Of a DNA stretch of 64,000 nucleotides, positions 19,678-28,840 are shown piece by piece (the stretch's first letter is position 1; each line of letters begins with the position of its first letter). The notes beneath the pieces are model-generated. The model saw only the letters and a list, made by a program, of their open reading frames with translations. It was not told the origin of the DNA and did not search any database. The stretch is from Paenibacillus silvestris (GTDB taxonomy: Bacteria; Bacillota; Bacilli; Paenibacillales; NBRC-103111), in the NCBI RefSeq assembly GCF_009882985.1, contig NZ_WTUZ01000020.1, positions 557,353-621,352 of the forward strand, given 5' to 3'. A program made the position numbers and the translations under genes.

Positions 19678-20403
19678 TTAGTTGATTTTGACCATACTGC
19701 CTTTAATATTAATGATGCCGTCCGATTTCAAATCCAACGTGGCCCCTGCCTTAAGCGCCATCGTCGCTGATGCTTCTATATTAATTTGCGTAGATTTAAT
19801 TTTAATTTCCTTCGAGCTTTCAATCGCTACTTCGCCTTTGGCATTAAGCGTGATTTTGGACGTTTGGCTGACAACCGAAATCTCATTAGCCGATCCACCT
19901 TTGATCATGATCTTGTTATTCCCGCTCTGATCGGCAATTGAAATGCTGTCATCCTTATCCTTCAACTCGATAATTTGACCTTTTTTAGTCTTTATCGTGA
20001 TGCTCTCGTCACCGCTTTTATCATTGAACGATAATTCATGGCCTGAACGCGATTTGATCATCCGCAGATCGTTCTTGTCGGCTGGTGCCGGCGGCTTATT
20101 CTTGGGGTTCCACAACATGCCAATCACGAAAGGCTGACGCAGCTCCCCTAGATGGAAAGCCACTAGAACCTCATCATTCACTTCCGGGATAAAAAGACTG
20201 CCCATCTCCTTGCCGCCCATCATCGTGGCAATGCGAACCCAATCGGTTTCGGTTTCCGTTTCTTGTAGTGGCAGCTTCAGCTTCACCCGCCCGAGCTTAT
20301 CGGGATCGTTATTGTTAGTCACAACTGCGACCATAACACCACCGATTTTCTGGGAAGCGAAGTTGGCGACACCGCCTAGGGTAATATCGGGAAGTTTGAA
20401 CAT
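19678..20403 (-). CDS. Spike protein, gpV-like (C-terminal half of VgrG/Afp8)
   Basis: A 241-residue baseplate spike protein. Residues about 20-100 form the OB-fold of the gpV/VgrG family (VMVAVVTNNNDPDKLGRVKL, WVRIAT, NDEVLVAFHLGELRQPFVIG). The rest is a repetitive polar beta-helix (GDESITIKTKKGQIIELKD and similar), expected to trimerise into the spike needle. It overlaps the upstream gpD-like stop codon (TAATG). In Afp and T6SS these two parts are one protein; here they are separate genes. No PAAR tip gene follows. Confidence 0.92.
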   Translation of the reverse strand: MFKLPDITLGGVANFASQKIGGVMVAVVTNNNDPDKLGRVKLKLPLQETETETDWVRIATMMGGKEMGSLFIPEVNDEVLVAFHLGELRQPFVIGMLWNPKNKPPAPADKNDLRMIKSRSGHELSFNDKSGDESITIKTKKGQIIELKDKDDSISIADQSGNNKIMIKGGSANEISVVSQTSKITLNAKGEVAIESSKEIKIKSTQINIEASATMALKAGATLDLKSDGIINIKGSMVKIN

Positions 20404-21494
20404 TATACCGCATTCCCTCCTATTTGAAAGCGCGTCGTATAGCCCTCATCATTAATCAGGTGCGTAGCGCCCATCACATAATAGGGCTGATCAAACTTTT
20501 TGCCTACACCATCAAGCTTAATATATCGCCCTGCCCGAATTTCCGGAATACCGATGCATTCTCCAGAACCGCTGGTCAGCTTCATCGCCCGTCTGTTCAA
20601 CAAGGCACTGGCATACGTTTTGGCTTCCTCCACAGAGGTAACATTCGTATAAACATGCTCCACGAAATCCCCTTTGGATGCGAGTATATCTTTACCCGTC
20701 TTGGAATTACTTCCAAGCTTCGAGATGGTAGCCGACTCTCCTTCAATCACTTTCAACTCTTTGTTATCCCATGCTCGCACCTTCACGCTGGTAATTTGCT
20801 CGGCAAGGTTCATGTCGAGTGTTAGAGTGCGCAAGGTTTTGCCCATTTCCAGCGTCAATACAGGCGACATTTCGGTAAGCGGCTTGCGGAAATATAAGTT
20901 CTTCCCTACAACGAAGAAATCATAGTTAACCAAATTCGCCAAATTTTGAATAAAATGAAAATCATTAATCTGGCTTTGGGCAATCACTGGATATTCTGTC
21001 GTCGTCGCATCCACATGAACTTTGGCGCCGTAGGTTTTGGCGATTTCCTCTACAATATCGCTATATTTCTTTTTGTTCCACGAGCGGGACTTCGTTCCCT
21101 TCATCATCAAATACGAGAAATCCATCCCTCGTACAATGAGACCAGGTGCCCCATCCTCAGGGAAATCGACGACGACAGACGTGATAAATCCAGTAAATAC
21201 AGGCGTGAATTTATCTACATAACCAAGACTAATGTCGATGGCCTTCCCCAACGTAAATTCGGTTAGCCACTGAAAGTCGTTCTTCGTCACATCGTAAGCG
21301 TTCGTTACTCGGAATGAAAAAGAATCCGCTGTTCCATCAATGGAGGTCTCCACGCGTATCGTGGAAATGGCCATATTATCGGAAAGCTTCGTCCCATCAA
21401 CCGTAATTAAGTAAGCCGGTGCGAAAAATTCTTTGTACTTCTTAGCTAAATCATCATAAGTGAAGGTGCTTGATTCCAAGCTTAAAGTTGCCAT
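20403..21494 (-). CDS. Late control protein D-like hub protein (N-terminal half of VgrG/Afp8)
   Basis: A 363-residue protein of the phage gpD/gp27 family that forms the hub ring joining tube to spike. Typical features are ISTIRVETSIDGTADSFSFRVTN, IDISLGYVDKFTPVFTGFITSV and NDFHFIQNLANLVNYDFFVVGKNLYF. The ATG at 21494 is preferred over a TTG 27 bases upstream because it follows the LysM gene stop by a few bases and avoids overlap. It is translationally coupled to the gpV-like gene by TAATG. Confidence 0.92.
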   Translation of the reverse strand: MATLSLESSTFTYDDLAKKYKEFFAPAYLITVDGTKLSDNMAISTIRVETSIDGTADSFSFRVTNAYDVTKNDFQWLTEFTLGKAIDISLGYVDKFTPVFTGFITSVVVDFPEDGAPGLIVRGMDFSYLMMKGTKSRSWNKKKYSDIVEEIAKTYGAKVHVDATTTEYPVIAQSQINDFHFIQNLANLVNYDFFVVGKNLYFRKPLTEMSPVLTLEMGKTLRTLTLDMNLAEQITSVKVRAWDNKELKVIEGESATISKLGSNSKTGKDILASKGDFVEHVYTNVTSVEEAKTYASALLNRRAMKLTSGSGECIGIPEIRAGRYIKLDGVGKKFDQPYYVMGATHLINDEGYTTRFQIGGNAV

Positions 21495-21498
21495 CCGA

Positions 21499-22125
21499 TC
21501 AGTCCAATCTTGGGACAGCAATACGTCGTCCCGTTACGACTTTAAGCGGATTATCAATCTGATTGGCTTTGGCGATTTCCCGCCATAAGCTTGGATCTTC
21601 ATATTCATGAGCAGCAATCATCCAGAGCTGCTCCCCTTGCTTCAGCATCTTCTGCTTCGTTCGGTCCGCCGAGTGGCGGGGAATGGTCTGCAGCTGCTCT
21701 TTCTTCGTATGCCAGGAGCGAAAGGTTACTTTCAGCTTGGCACGAACCGGCACTCCCGTATCGAGAAACATCGTGAACTGTTGATTCACCTTTTCGACAA
21801 CGCCTTTGAAGTCCAGAGAACCCCAGACAAATCGGCAAATCGGAGGCGCATGCAGTTCCTTCTCTACATCCAGAAGACCGGATATTTTCTTCGTATATTC
21901 ACGGACGTCCGTCCCTTTTTCGTAGGTGTCAAAATAAAAATCCATGGAGAGCGTGGTCGTCCCACCACTCACGAATTGACCGATAGGCATGGACAGACCC
22001 GGCACCGTATTCCAAGAATAGCTGTTGGTCGTATCAAGTGTATACTCACCCGGATTAAACAAAACTTGCACATTCTCTTTGCTGTTTCCCTTGTCTACGA
22101 TAATCATGGCTTTCTTGAGTGCCAC
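21499..22125 (-). CDS. LysM-domain hub protein (Afp7-like)
   Basis: A 208-residue inner baseplate protein. An N-terminal beta-rich region (VLFNPGEYTLDTTNSYSW, then FYFDTYEKGTDV) is typical of the CIS LysM protein, and the C-terminal 50 residues are a LysM-like motif (GEQLWMIAAHEYEDPSLWREIAKANQI). It should sit between tube and hub as Afp7 and T4 gp53 do. The GTG at 22125 is chosen because AAAGGA lies 9 bases upstream; an ATG at 22149 lacks a site. Confidence 0.9.
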   Translation of the reverse strand: MALKKAMIIVDKGNSKENVQVLFNPGEYTLDTTNSYSWNTVPGLSMPIGQFVSGGTTTLSMDFYFDTYEKGTDVREYTKKISGLLDVEKELHAPPICRFVWGSLDFKGVVEKVNQQFTMFLDTGVPVRAKLKVTFRSWHTKKEQLQTIPRHSADRTKQKMLKQGEQLWMIAAHEYEDPSLWREIAKANQIDNPLKVVTGRRIAVPRLD

Positions 22126-22161
22126 AGGTGTCAGTCCTTTCCTCTTCATCTATGTAAAAAG

Positions 22162-25100
22162 TTAAAATCCACGTCGCTGCTGCTCGAACTTCATTCTTTT
22201 CTCGATTTCGCGGAATACCTTATCCGCAATCTTGGCGACATCCAGCTGCGGGATCTGCTTCATGATCTCCTGCAGCTGCTCGCTAGTCAGCTCCGGCGGC
22301 GCTTGTGGAACCGGTGCCGCTGGGGTCTTGGCTTCGTCTGCGCTCGCCTTGGTGCGCAGCCAATCCATTTCCAGCGGGGCATCCGCCAGCGCGCTGTTCG
22401 GTACAGGAGCCGCTGGAGCCTGCTTGTGCTCCAGCGTTGGCAGCTGCGAGGCTAAGTGCTCCTGCCTCGCAGATGTGATGCCGCTGCCTAGGTTAGGAGG
22501 CAGCGCGCTCTGGCTCATGCTGGTGCTGTGCCCAGCATGTGTGGTGGCGGCTCTGCCTATGGCAGCCGCCTGTGTGAAGCTGCCCGTCCCGTAGGCGGGC
22601 AGGAGGTTTACCGCTGCGGCAGGCGAAGCCGCAGCGCTTCCCGCAGGAGCAGCGCTGCGCGCTCCTGCGGTGCTCGCCAGCAGCGGCATGACACGCGGTG
22701 TCATGCTGGCGGGCTGGCGAGCCATCGACGCGCGCGTCGTGCGCGCGTCTGCTCTTGCCGCTGCCCGCGAAGCGGCAGCGGGCTCATCTTGAGCGCGCGC
22801 TGCTTCCAGCGCGCTCAAGACCTTGATGGTTCGCTCTGCGGAATCAGGTAGGAAGCTGCCGGCTTCCGACTGATTGAGCGAACCCGAACTCGCGCGAAGC
22901 GCGCGTTCGCTTTCGACGGCTATGCTTTGCCGCTGAATATGCTCTACTTGCGCACCTCGCCTAGGTCCCATGGCAGGCTGCTTCCGCGATTGCATGGCTC
23001 TCCCTGCCTGCAGTTGAAGCTTCGCACGTGCCTCCGCTTCCATCAACCGATGAACTTCGATTGATCTGCTTGTATCAATCAGACTCGAATTAAGCGTCCT
23101 TCCTTCACCGGGTCTCGCTGAAGCTCCCTCGCCTGCTGGAGCTTTGGTCATTCTACCTACCATTGGAACTGAAGTTGCTATTCCATTAGCAATACGGACG
23201 GGCTTACTCTGAGCGATTCCAGAGGACGGCTCACTTGCAGTTGTGGCTGATCGTATTACTTCCTTAGCATCTACTGTACGGTTAATGCTTTCCGATTCCA
23301 TTCTTCTACCTAGAGAAGACGGTCCCTCTCTGTGTCTCCAAATGGCTTGGACGGCAGACACTGGTAACTGCTTCCGCAACACGGCATCAGCTTGCTTATT
23401 CCGCAGCATTCCTATTTCCGCTGCCGCCGGTGCAAGGGTTGGCCCCATGCTTTTTAAGCTGTTCTCCGTTATTTTCGAAGCAATCTCAGCTGCAAAATTT
23501 CCCGTAGACAGGCTGCTTTGTATCCAATTACTCGATCCTTTTTCGCTCGCGTCTACAGTCAACTGACTGCGTCTGGCTTGTTCTTGTGGTACTTCTGAAT
23601 CAGGTAGCTGCTCCGCCGGTTTGCGGAAAATTCTTTGAACCATCCGTCCAAAAGAGTTCGAACCTCTTTCGCGATCTCCCCTAGCCCCTTCGGCAGAACG
23701 TTCTGTATCTTCACTGACCATGCGGCTGCTCGGTCTATTTTCGCTATTCATTGCTTCCATAACGGTAAAAATAGAACCTATCTTCGCGATACTGGATTCT
23801 GCAACTTTTGCAGATATCTCAGAAGCTAAATCAGCCGTCGGTAAAGTGCTCTGCACGACATCGGCATCCCGGTCAACCTGTTGGCTTGCAACCTGATGTT
23901 CATAGTTAAAGCCGCTTCGTTCCTTACTTGCTGGAGAGCGAAATATACGCTCTGCCTCTTGAAGTCTTGCGCTTGCTTTTAGACTAGCACGGTACCCATT
24001 GAACGGACTTGCCGGAACTAAATTTGCTACATCGTTCCCAGCTTTTCTAGCTATATTTGTAGATATCTCAGAAGTTATGTTTGAGGGTTGGTGTACACCT
24101 TGTACGGAGGACAAGATATTCCCCGCTTCAGGTCGACCTCCCCCTGCTTGATTCTCTGATTTGGCAATGGACCGAAATACCCGCTGAGCGTTATGCACGA
24201 CAGAACTTGCCTGTAGACCGGCTCGAATACCTTCCATTTGCCTACCTATTGGGCTTTGTAGACTTATCGGCTGTCGGTTCTCAGCCTGCTTCATTCCATA
24301 AGGACTACCCTGTAGTGCTGATGTACCAGCCTCACTACTTCTATCTGATAGCCTCCGCTGACTACTCTCCCCCCGCAGCATTCGCGGTTGGGGCATCGTC
24401 ATAGCCGTATTTGTATATGTACTTCCAACAAGTGGATCATTAGAAGATTGCTGTCTTTGTTTTTGAAGGAGCTGCTGCAGCAATTGATCATTGCTTTGAA
24501 TTTTCATGGCAGCTTCTACACCATTTTCCATGATGCTGGGCTTTCTATAAATAAGCTTGGAAGCTCTGGACGCATTTTCGTGACTTGAAACCGCAGGAAT
24601 CCGCTGTCCACTCACACGACTAGCGACAGGCTGTACAACGTGTTCCATTACAGAACTCTGTTCCATCTTGCCCGCTGTTCGCATCGTTGGACTGGCTGCT
24701 CTTACTTTATCACCATCATTGGAAATTGCCCCAGCTTGCCTAAGCTCATCATTCCTCTGGCTAACCGCCGGATCATCTGTCGCCTGATCAACAACTTGTC
24801 CAGGCCGCAAGTTTCCTTGCTGAAGCACTTCGGACTGAACTAAATCCTGAGCTTTTTCTTGCTTTTGCATTCTCTCTTGCTCTTGCGTTACCTGCTGCTC
24901 TCGCGTTCTCTCTTGCTCTTGCACGCTCTGCTGCTCTCGCGTTCTCACTTGCTCTTGCGCTACCTGCTGCTCTCGCGTTCTCTCTTGCTCTTGCACGCTC
25001 TGCTGCTCTCGTGTTCTCTCTTGCTCTTGCGCTACCTGCTGCTCTCGCGTTCTATCTTGCTCTTGCGCTACCTGCTGCTCTCGCGTTCTCTCTTGCTCTT

Positions 25101-27207
25101 GCGCTATCTGCTGCTCTCGCGTTCTCTCTTGCTCTTGCGCTACCTGCTGCGCTCGTGTTCTCTCTTGCTCTTGCGCTACCTGCTGCGCTCGTGTTCTCTC
25201 TTGCTCTTGCGCTACCTGCTGCTCTCGCGTTCTCTCTTGCTCTTGCGCTACCTGCTGCGCTCGTGTTCTCTCTTGCTCTTGCGCTACCTGCTGCTCTCGC
25301 GTTCTCTCTTGCTCTTGCGCTACCTGTTGCTCTAGCACCAGTCGCTGCTCCTGCACGATGCCTTGCTCTTGGCCACTACCTTGCCAAGCTTCATCACCTT
25401 GAGTCACCACTCGCTCTTGCAAAATTTGCAATTGCTCCTGAAGCTGTGCGGCATGCTGATTGAGCACACTCTCCTGCGCACGCACTCTTTCTTGCTCTTT
25501 AGCCCATTCTTCCTCTTGCTCTTGTCGCTGCAGTTCTTGTTGTTGTACTTGAAGCTCTTGTTCCCGCGCCCGTACTCTTTCGCGTTCCAGCATATGCATG
25601 TCCAATTGTTCCTGCATACGAGCTTGCTCTTGCGCTTGAACTTGTGCATCCATGCGCGCTTGCTCTTGTCCTTGTGGCTTTCGCCACACGCGTGGCGAAT
25701 TCAACCCGCCTCTTCGAGCTTCAGCACCGGCATTCAAACTAGTCGTTGCGTGCATAGCAAATGGAACAGTTGACGCTATGCGAGACGCATTTATCGCAAC
25801 TGGGACTTGATTCGCTGCCAGGAAACCTCTGGACTTTGAAGCCTCAGCTTCGTGATCCACCTTCTTATCACTTCCACGATAAGTCGGCATTGCATCTATT
25901 GTAGATGCAGCCTCTTGAGAAGCATTTCTTACTAACAAACTATGGATGAACTGCACCGAAGCCGGCACCGTCCCTGCCGAAAAGGGGCCTTCGCCAAGCT
26001 TTGGCAACGTTTTGCGAGATGACGCCGGCGAGCTTATAGTCGCATTGTCATCGGTATACACCTGTTGAAGCTGCATTTTACTGACCAACTGTGGCTGAAC
26101 GACGTCATTCAAAAATAACGTGGCTGCCTGCAAAACAGAAGGCTGACCTAAACTTGCACTTGCACTTGCACTTGCATTTACATTTGTGCCCGCCCTTACA
26201 CTTGCATTCGCACCTGCAACACTTTCCCTTGCACCAGAAACAGTAGAAGAAGCAGAACCTTGTTTATCAATTGCTCCTATAGATGGCTTGCCTTCATGAA
26301 ACTGTTCAAGTAAACGCGAGGTTTGTTGAATAGCCTCTACATGATTAGCCACGTTCATATGACTAGTCTTAGTTGATCCATTCAAGCTAGTGCTCGTTGC
26401 AGACTGATTTTCTTTTTCACGGATGACATTTCTATGAAAAAGCTGAATGTTTTTAAGCTGTATGTTTACATTTTGAGTTGTATGTTGATGTCTGCTCACC
26501 GTCTGTGACTGCTGTTCCGGCATCGAACGCCGGCTGCTGCCAACCATCCCTATCGATGCAGCGATCTGCCCAATCGAGCGGTTGATTAACGGTAAGTTTC
26601 CTTTATTAACGTGATTAATGAATGCGGGTCTGACCCTTTTCTCACTTGGGGATTCCGGGGTCATTTCTGGATGGTTCATATGGTTAACAGATGATTCAGC
26701 TTCGAGTCGCTTCTTGCTTTTGCGTCCTCTTTTCTTAACCGGCTTCTCAGCTGGCCGCTGCGCTTGCAGATGAGCCGAAGTTGCATCCGATGGACTTGAA
26801 GTTCTATACGATATCGCTTGGGCAGCCGGAATCTTATACCCGGCATTCGTCATAAGCTGCTCAATCTGACGAATGGTTTGTTGCTTCGTGATGAGCGGTG
26901 CTGATTCTGGATGCTGCAAGCTTTGCAAAAGCAAGTCCAGCTGAATCACCCATGCTCGATCATTCGAATCTGTTAATGCCGCTAATTGTTTACGGCTTGG
27001 CCTACCCTTTTGCTTAAAAATAAGGGCTAACAATCCTAAATAGTTGTTTCGCCAGAAACCATATTTGCCCACAATGCCTGTCGCAAATAGATTTGATTCT
27101 CTTGCTGTACGTCCTGCAGAGCTGCTGCTTGTCACCGAAGTCTGCCAAACAGCTTTCTTGGCCTTTTTCTTCTTCGCTGGGGATTTATTTGATTGTCGAG
27201 ATTTCAT
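22162..27207 (-). CDS. Giant repeat-bearing CIS protein, probable tape measure or internal scaffold
   Basis: A 1681-residue, highly charged protein between the inner tube gene and the LysM gene. The N-terminal 150 residues are basic (SPAKKKKAKKA) and then look folded (GKYGFWRNNYLGLLALIF). A Gln/Glu/Arg-rich predicted coiled coil spans about residues 515-790, including twelve 12-residue repeats (EQERTREQQVAQ). Ala/Ser-rich, probably disordered sequence follows, closing with LDVAKIADKVFREIEKRMKFEQQRR, a tail I associate with other CIS proteins. AGGGGGA lies 6 bases before the ATG at 27207. No other tape-measure candidate exists in the cluster, so this is the best one; a cargo carrier is the alternative. 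Its length and low complexity are unusual. Confidence 0.7.
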   Translation of the reverse strand: MKSRQSNKSPAKKKKAKKAVWQTSVTSSSSAGRTARESNLFATGIVGKYGFWRNNYLGLLALIFKQKGRPSRKQLAALTDSNDRAWVIQLDLLLQSLQHPESAPLITKQQTIRQIEQLMTNAGYKIPAAQAISYRTSSPSDATSAHLQAQRPAEKPVKKRGRKSKKRLEAESSVNHMNHPEMTPESPSEKRVRPAFINHVNKGNLPLINRSIGQIAASIGMVGSSRRSMPEQQSQTVSRHQHTTQNVNIQLKNIQLFHRNVIREKENQSATSTSLNGSTKTSHMNVANHVEAIQQTSRLLEQFHEGKPSIGAIDKQGSASSTVSGARESVAGANASVRAGTNVNASASASASLGQPSVLQAATLFLNDVVQPQLVSKMQLQQVYTDDNATISSPASSRKTLPKLGEGPFSAGTVPASVQFIHSLLVRNASQEAASTIDAMPTYRGSDKKVDHEAEASKSRGFLAANQVPVAINASRIASTVPFAMHATTSLNAGAEARRGGLNSPRVWRKPQGQEQARMDAQVQAQEQARMQEQLDMHMLERERVRAREQELQVQQQELQRQEQEEEWAKEQERVRAQESVLNQHAAQLQEQLQILQERVVTQGDEAWQGSGQEQGIVQEQRLVLEQQVAQEQERTREQQVAQEQERTRAQQVAQEQERTREQQVAQEQERTRAQQVAQEQERTRAQQVAQEQERTREQQIAQEQERTREQQVAQEQDRTREQQVAQEQERTREQQSVQEQERTREQQVAQEQVRTREQQSVQEQERTREQQVTQEQERMQKQEKAQDLVQSEVLQQGNLRPGQVVDQATDDPAVSQRNDELRQAGAISNDGDKVRAASPTMRTAGKMEQSSVMEHVVQPVASRVSGQRIPAVSSHENASRASKLIYRKPSIMENGVEAAMKIQSNDQLLQQLLQKQRQQSSNDPLVGSTYTNTAMTMPQPRMLRGESSQRRLSDRSSEAGTSALQGSPYGMKQAENRQPISLQSPIGRQMEGIRAGLQASSVVHNAQRVFRSIAKSENQAGGGRPEAGNILSSVQGVHQPSNITSEISTNIARKAGNDVANLVPASPFNGYRASLKASARLQEAERIFRSPASKERSGFNYEHQVASQQVDRDADVVQSTLPTADLASEISAKVAESSIAKIGSIFTVMEAMNSENRPSSRMVSEDTERSAEGARGDRERGSNSFGRMVQRIFRKPAEQLPDSEVPQEQARRSQLTVDASEKGSSNWIQSSLSTGNFAAEIASKITENSLKSMGPTLAPAAAEIGMLRNKQADAVLRKQLPVSAVQAIWRHREGPSSLGRRMESESINRTVDAKEVIRSATTASEPSSGIAQSKPVRIANGIATSVPMVGRMTKAPAGEGASARPGEGRTLNSSLIDTSRSIEVHRLMEAEARAKLQLQAGRAMQSRKQPAMGPRRGAQVEHIQRQSIAVESERALRASSGSLNQSEAGSFLPDSAERTIKVLSALEAARAQDEPAAASRAAARADARTTRASMARQPASMTPRVMPLLASTAGARSAAPAGSAAASPAAAVNLLPAYGTGSFTQAAAIGRAATTHAGHSTSMSQSALPPNLGSGITSARQEHLASQLPTLEHKQAPAAPVPNSALADAPLEMDWLRTKASADEAKTPAAPVPQAPPELTSEQLQEIMKQIPQLDVAKIADKVFREIEKRMKFEQQRRGF
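24885..25330 (-). repeat. Tandem 36-bp repeat array inside the giant CIS gene
   Basis: About twelve in-frame 36-bp units encode the 12-residue repeat EQERTREQQVAQ with few substitutions (Ala for Glu, SV for VA, Asp or Val for Glu). Third-position identity is high, pointing to recent expansion. Such an array can gain or lose units by slippage without breaking the frame. Confidence 0.95.
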
Positions 27208-27249
27208 AAACAATCCCCCTAAGAGTTATGGCCTTGATCCAAGTAGTCC

Positions 27250-27693
27250 TTACTTTTTAAAAATCGTCTTCAAACCCTCATGTACCAGTTCGATAGACTC
27301 AATGGCTACACTTCCGCTGGTGGCGTTCAAATCCGGCCCGTTCCATTTCACTGGGAAGGCTCCAAAGAAGTTCCAACGGCACATCTCCGTCCCTGCCTGA
27401 TTATGCAGGATAATGGAGCCGTTTTTCCGTTTAATCTTACCCTGAGTAACGCTATCGTACCATTCCCATAGCTCACTGGAATTGGTGATGCCTCTTTTAA
27501 GCACAATGTTCGGGTATTTCGTATGTTCGATCATGTAATGGGGGTGCGAATTGACACCGCCTTCCCATAACGGCTTCACCTCAGTCTCCGACTTCATGCC
27601 GGTCACCTCAGAAAAACCTCCAACGATCAGCCCGTCAAGCTCTACCACGAATCGAAATGCACTGCCCACATTATGCGGTTTGGATATTTTCAC
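27250..27693 (-). CDS. Phage tail tube-like protein (Afp5-like)
   Basis: A 147-residue inner-tube protein of the T4 gp19-like/conserved phage tail region family: NVGSAFRFVVELDGLIVGGFSEVTGM, then EHTKYPNIVLKRGITNSSELWEWYDSV, and the closing ESIELVHEGLKTIFKK. It is a diverged paralogue of the tube protein encoded at 28.4 kb and probably forms the tube layer nearest the baseplate. A GTG start follows AGAGGTGAG, 9-10 bases away. The gene follows the small conserved gene by only 7 bases. Confidence 0.93.
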   Translation of the reverse strand: MKISKPHNVGSAFRFVVELDGLIVGGFSEVTGMKSETEVKPLWEGGVNSHPHYMIEHTKYPNIVLKRGITNSSELWEWYDSVTQGKIKRKNGSIILHNQAGTEMCRWNFFGAFPVKWNGPDLNATSGSVAIESIELVHEGLKTIFKK

Positions 27694-27700
27694 TTGTTAC

Positions 27701-27904
27701 TCACCTCTTACCGAACACATCAAACGGGTTGTCAGGCTGCTTTTTACCATCGTCATTCAAATTGCGGTTGATGCGGGAAATTTCCTCACACCACGTTCGG
27801 CGTTCCTTGTGTTCCATTGACATGATTTCATCATGCGTCCAATGAAAATAGTAAGCAATAAAGCCCGCTTCCTCATAGATCTTGTCAATGGGATATCCGG
27901 TTAT
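27701..27904 (-). CDS. Small CIS protein (DUF6760-like), apparent ATA start
   Basis: A 67-codon frame not opened by ATG, GTG or TTG. It reads TGYPIDKIYEEAGFIAYYFHW and ends in PFDVFGKR; the pattern is like the small DUF6760 proteins I recall from other CIS clusters, placed between the tube genes. Those start M-x-G-Y-P, and here the codon in that place is ATA, overlapping the stop of the upstream gene as ATAA with GGCGGGGG in front. The next in-frame ATG would remove the conserved core. Either AUA is used as start by translational coupling, or a frameshift joins it to the upstream frame, or a sequence error hides the start. The family name is from memory. Confidence 0.7.
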   Translation of the reverse strand: MTGYPIDKIYEEAGFIAYYFHWTHDEIMSMEHKERRTWCEEISRINRNLNDDGKKQPDNPFDVFGKR

Positions 27905-28278
27905 GCCCCCGCCATCTCGTCCAAAAAAGACACGTCCACATCGAACTCATGCTCACATTTCGGACAGCTCGTGTGCACGCTCGGCACTTCCATTTCATTA
28001 ATTTGGCGATAGAAATTTTGCAAAAATGCGAGATCCGCTGTAAAAAACTTCTCAACGACTCTTGTATCAATCGCACGCAGATCACCCAAGTTCGTAATGA
28101 CACGCGTCAGCAAGATAATTGTCAGATAGCCAGGATTTTGTTGAACGCGTTGATCACGCATAGGCAGGATTTCGTCTGCAGCTGTTGCTAACCGCATAAC
28201 GCCTCTTTTGTGCAGGTTACCGTTCTCATCGACATATCCTCTAGGCAGTTCGAATTCGTATTCTGTTTTGAAAGCCAT
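27901..28278 (-). CDS. CIS tail-assembly-type small protein with CxxC motif
   Basis: A 125-residue protein beginning FKTEYEFELPRGYVDENGNLH, a pattern seen in proteins between the tube and inner-tube genes of CIS clusters and often labelled tail assembly protein. Near the C-terminus lies SCPKCEHEF, one CxxC pair with nearby His that might bind metal, perhaps between subunits. AAGGAGG precedes the ATG at good spacing. Its stop codon overlaps the putative ATA start of the following small gene. Its role is not established; a chaperone for tube or giant-protein assembly is a guess. Confidence 0.75.
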   Translation of the reverse strand: MAFKTEYEFELPRGYVDENGNLHKRGVMRLATAADEILPMRDQRVQQNPGYLTIILLTRVITNLGDLRAIDTRVVEKFFTADLAFLQNFYRQINEMEVPSVHTSCPKCEHEFDVDVSFLDEMAGA

Positions 28279-28363
28279 GATGGTTTCCTCCTTATGCTTT
28301 AAGCTGAAAAAAAGAAGAGATAGGAACCGGAGACTGCTGCTCCGGCGCCTACTCTAACAATCG

Positions 28364-28798
28364 TTACTTCGTGCGTGTCATGCCTTCATGAGCAAGCTCT
28401 AAGCTCTCAATGGCAACTTCATTGCCTGTACCTTTGAAGCTTGGTGCTGAGTACTTAGACGGCCATGCTTCAATAACCTGCCAAGTTGCTACGTCGCCGC
28501 CTTCTTCGTTGATCGCGATGATCGTAACGGTTTTGCGGGCAACTTTCCCCTGAATGGACTCGGACATCCAGTTGTACATATCCATGGAGTCCGTAACTCC
28601 CCACTTAAGTGAGATGTTCCCGTATTTCGCAAGCCCCGGAAGCTTCCGAGGTGTAATCGTTTCATTGCCTTCACGGTATTCAATTACCGAAAGGGAAGCG
28701 TCAAATCCGGAGATTTCACTGAATCCAGCTTGCTGAATTCCTTCTACTTCAATTCTAAATCTAAAATTGCGGTATGGATCCCTACGTTCGCCAGCCAT
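28364..28798 (-). CDS. Phage tail tube-like protein, main tube (Afp1-like)
   Basis: A 144-residue gp19-like inner-tube protein: DPYRNFRFRIEVEGIQQAGFSEISGF, then NISLKWGVTDSMDMYNWM, and a C-terminus IESLELAHEGMTRTK similar to the second tube protein. It follows the sheath gene by about 40 bases, as expected for the highly expressed tube subunit. AGGAAAGGGG precedes the ATG. Confidence 0.95.
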   Translation of the reverse strand: MAGERRDPYRNFRFRIEVEGIQQAGFSEISGFDASLSVIEYREGNETITPRKLPGLAKYGNISLKWGVTDSMDMYNWMSESIQGKVARKTVTIIAINEEGGDVATWQVIEAWPSKYSAPSFKGTGNEVAIESLELAHEGMTRTK

Positions 28799-28840
28799 GT
28801 TATACCCCTTTCCTAATGTAAGAAATATCTAACGTTTCAA

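Noticed and set aside
24859..25463. Long plus-strand open frames rich in LLLRYLLLSRS and LALALPAAL repeats opposite the giant CIS gene
   Set aside because: They are the antisense reading of the 36-bp repeat; no start site, and the composition follows from the sense-strand repeat.
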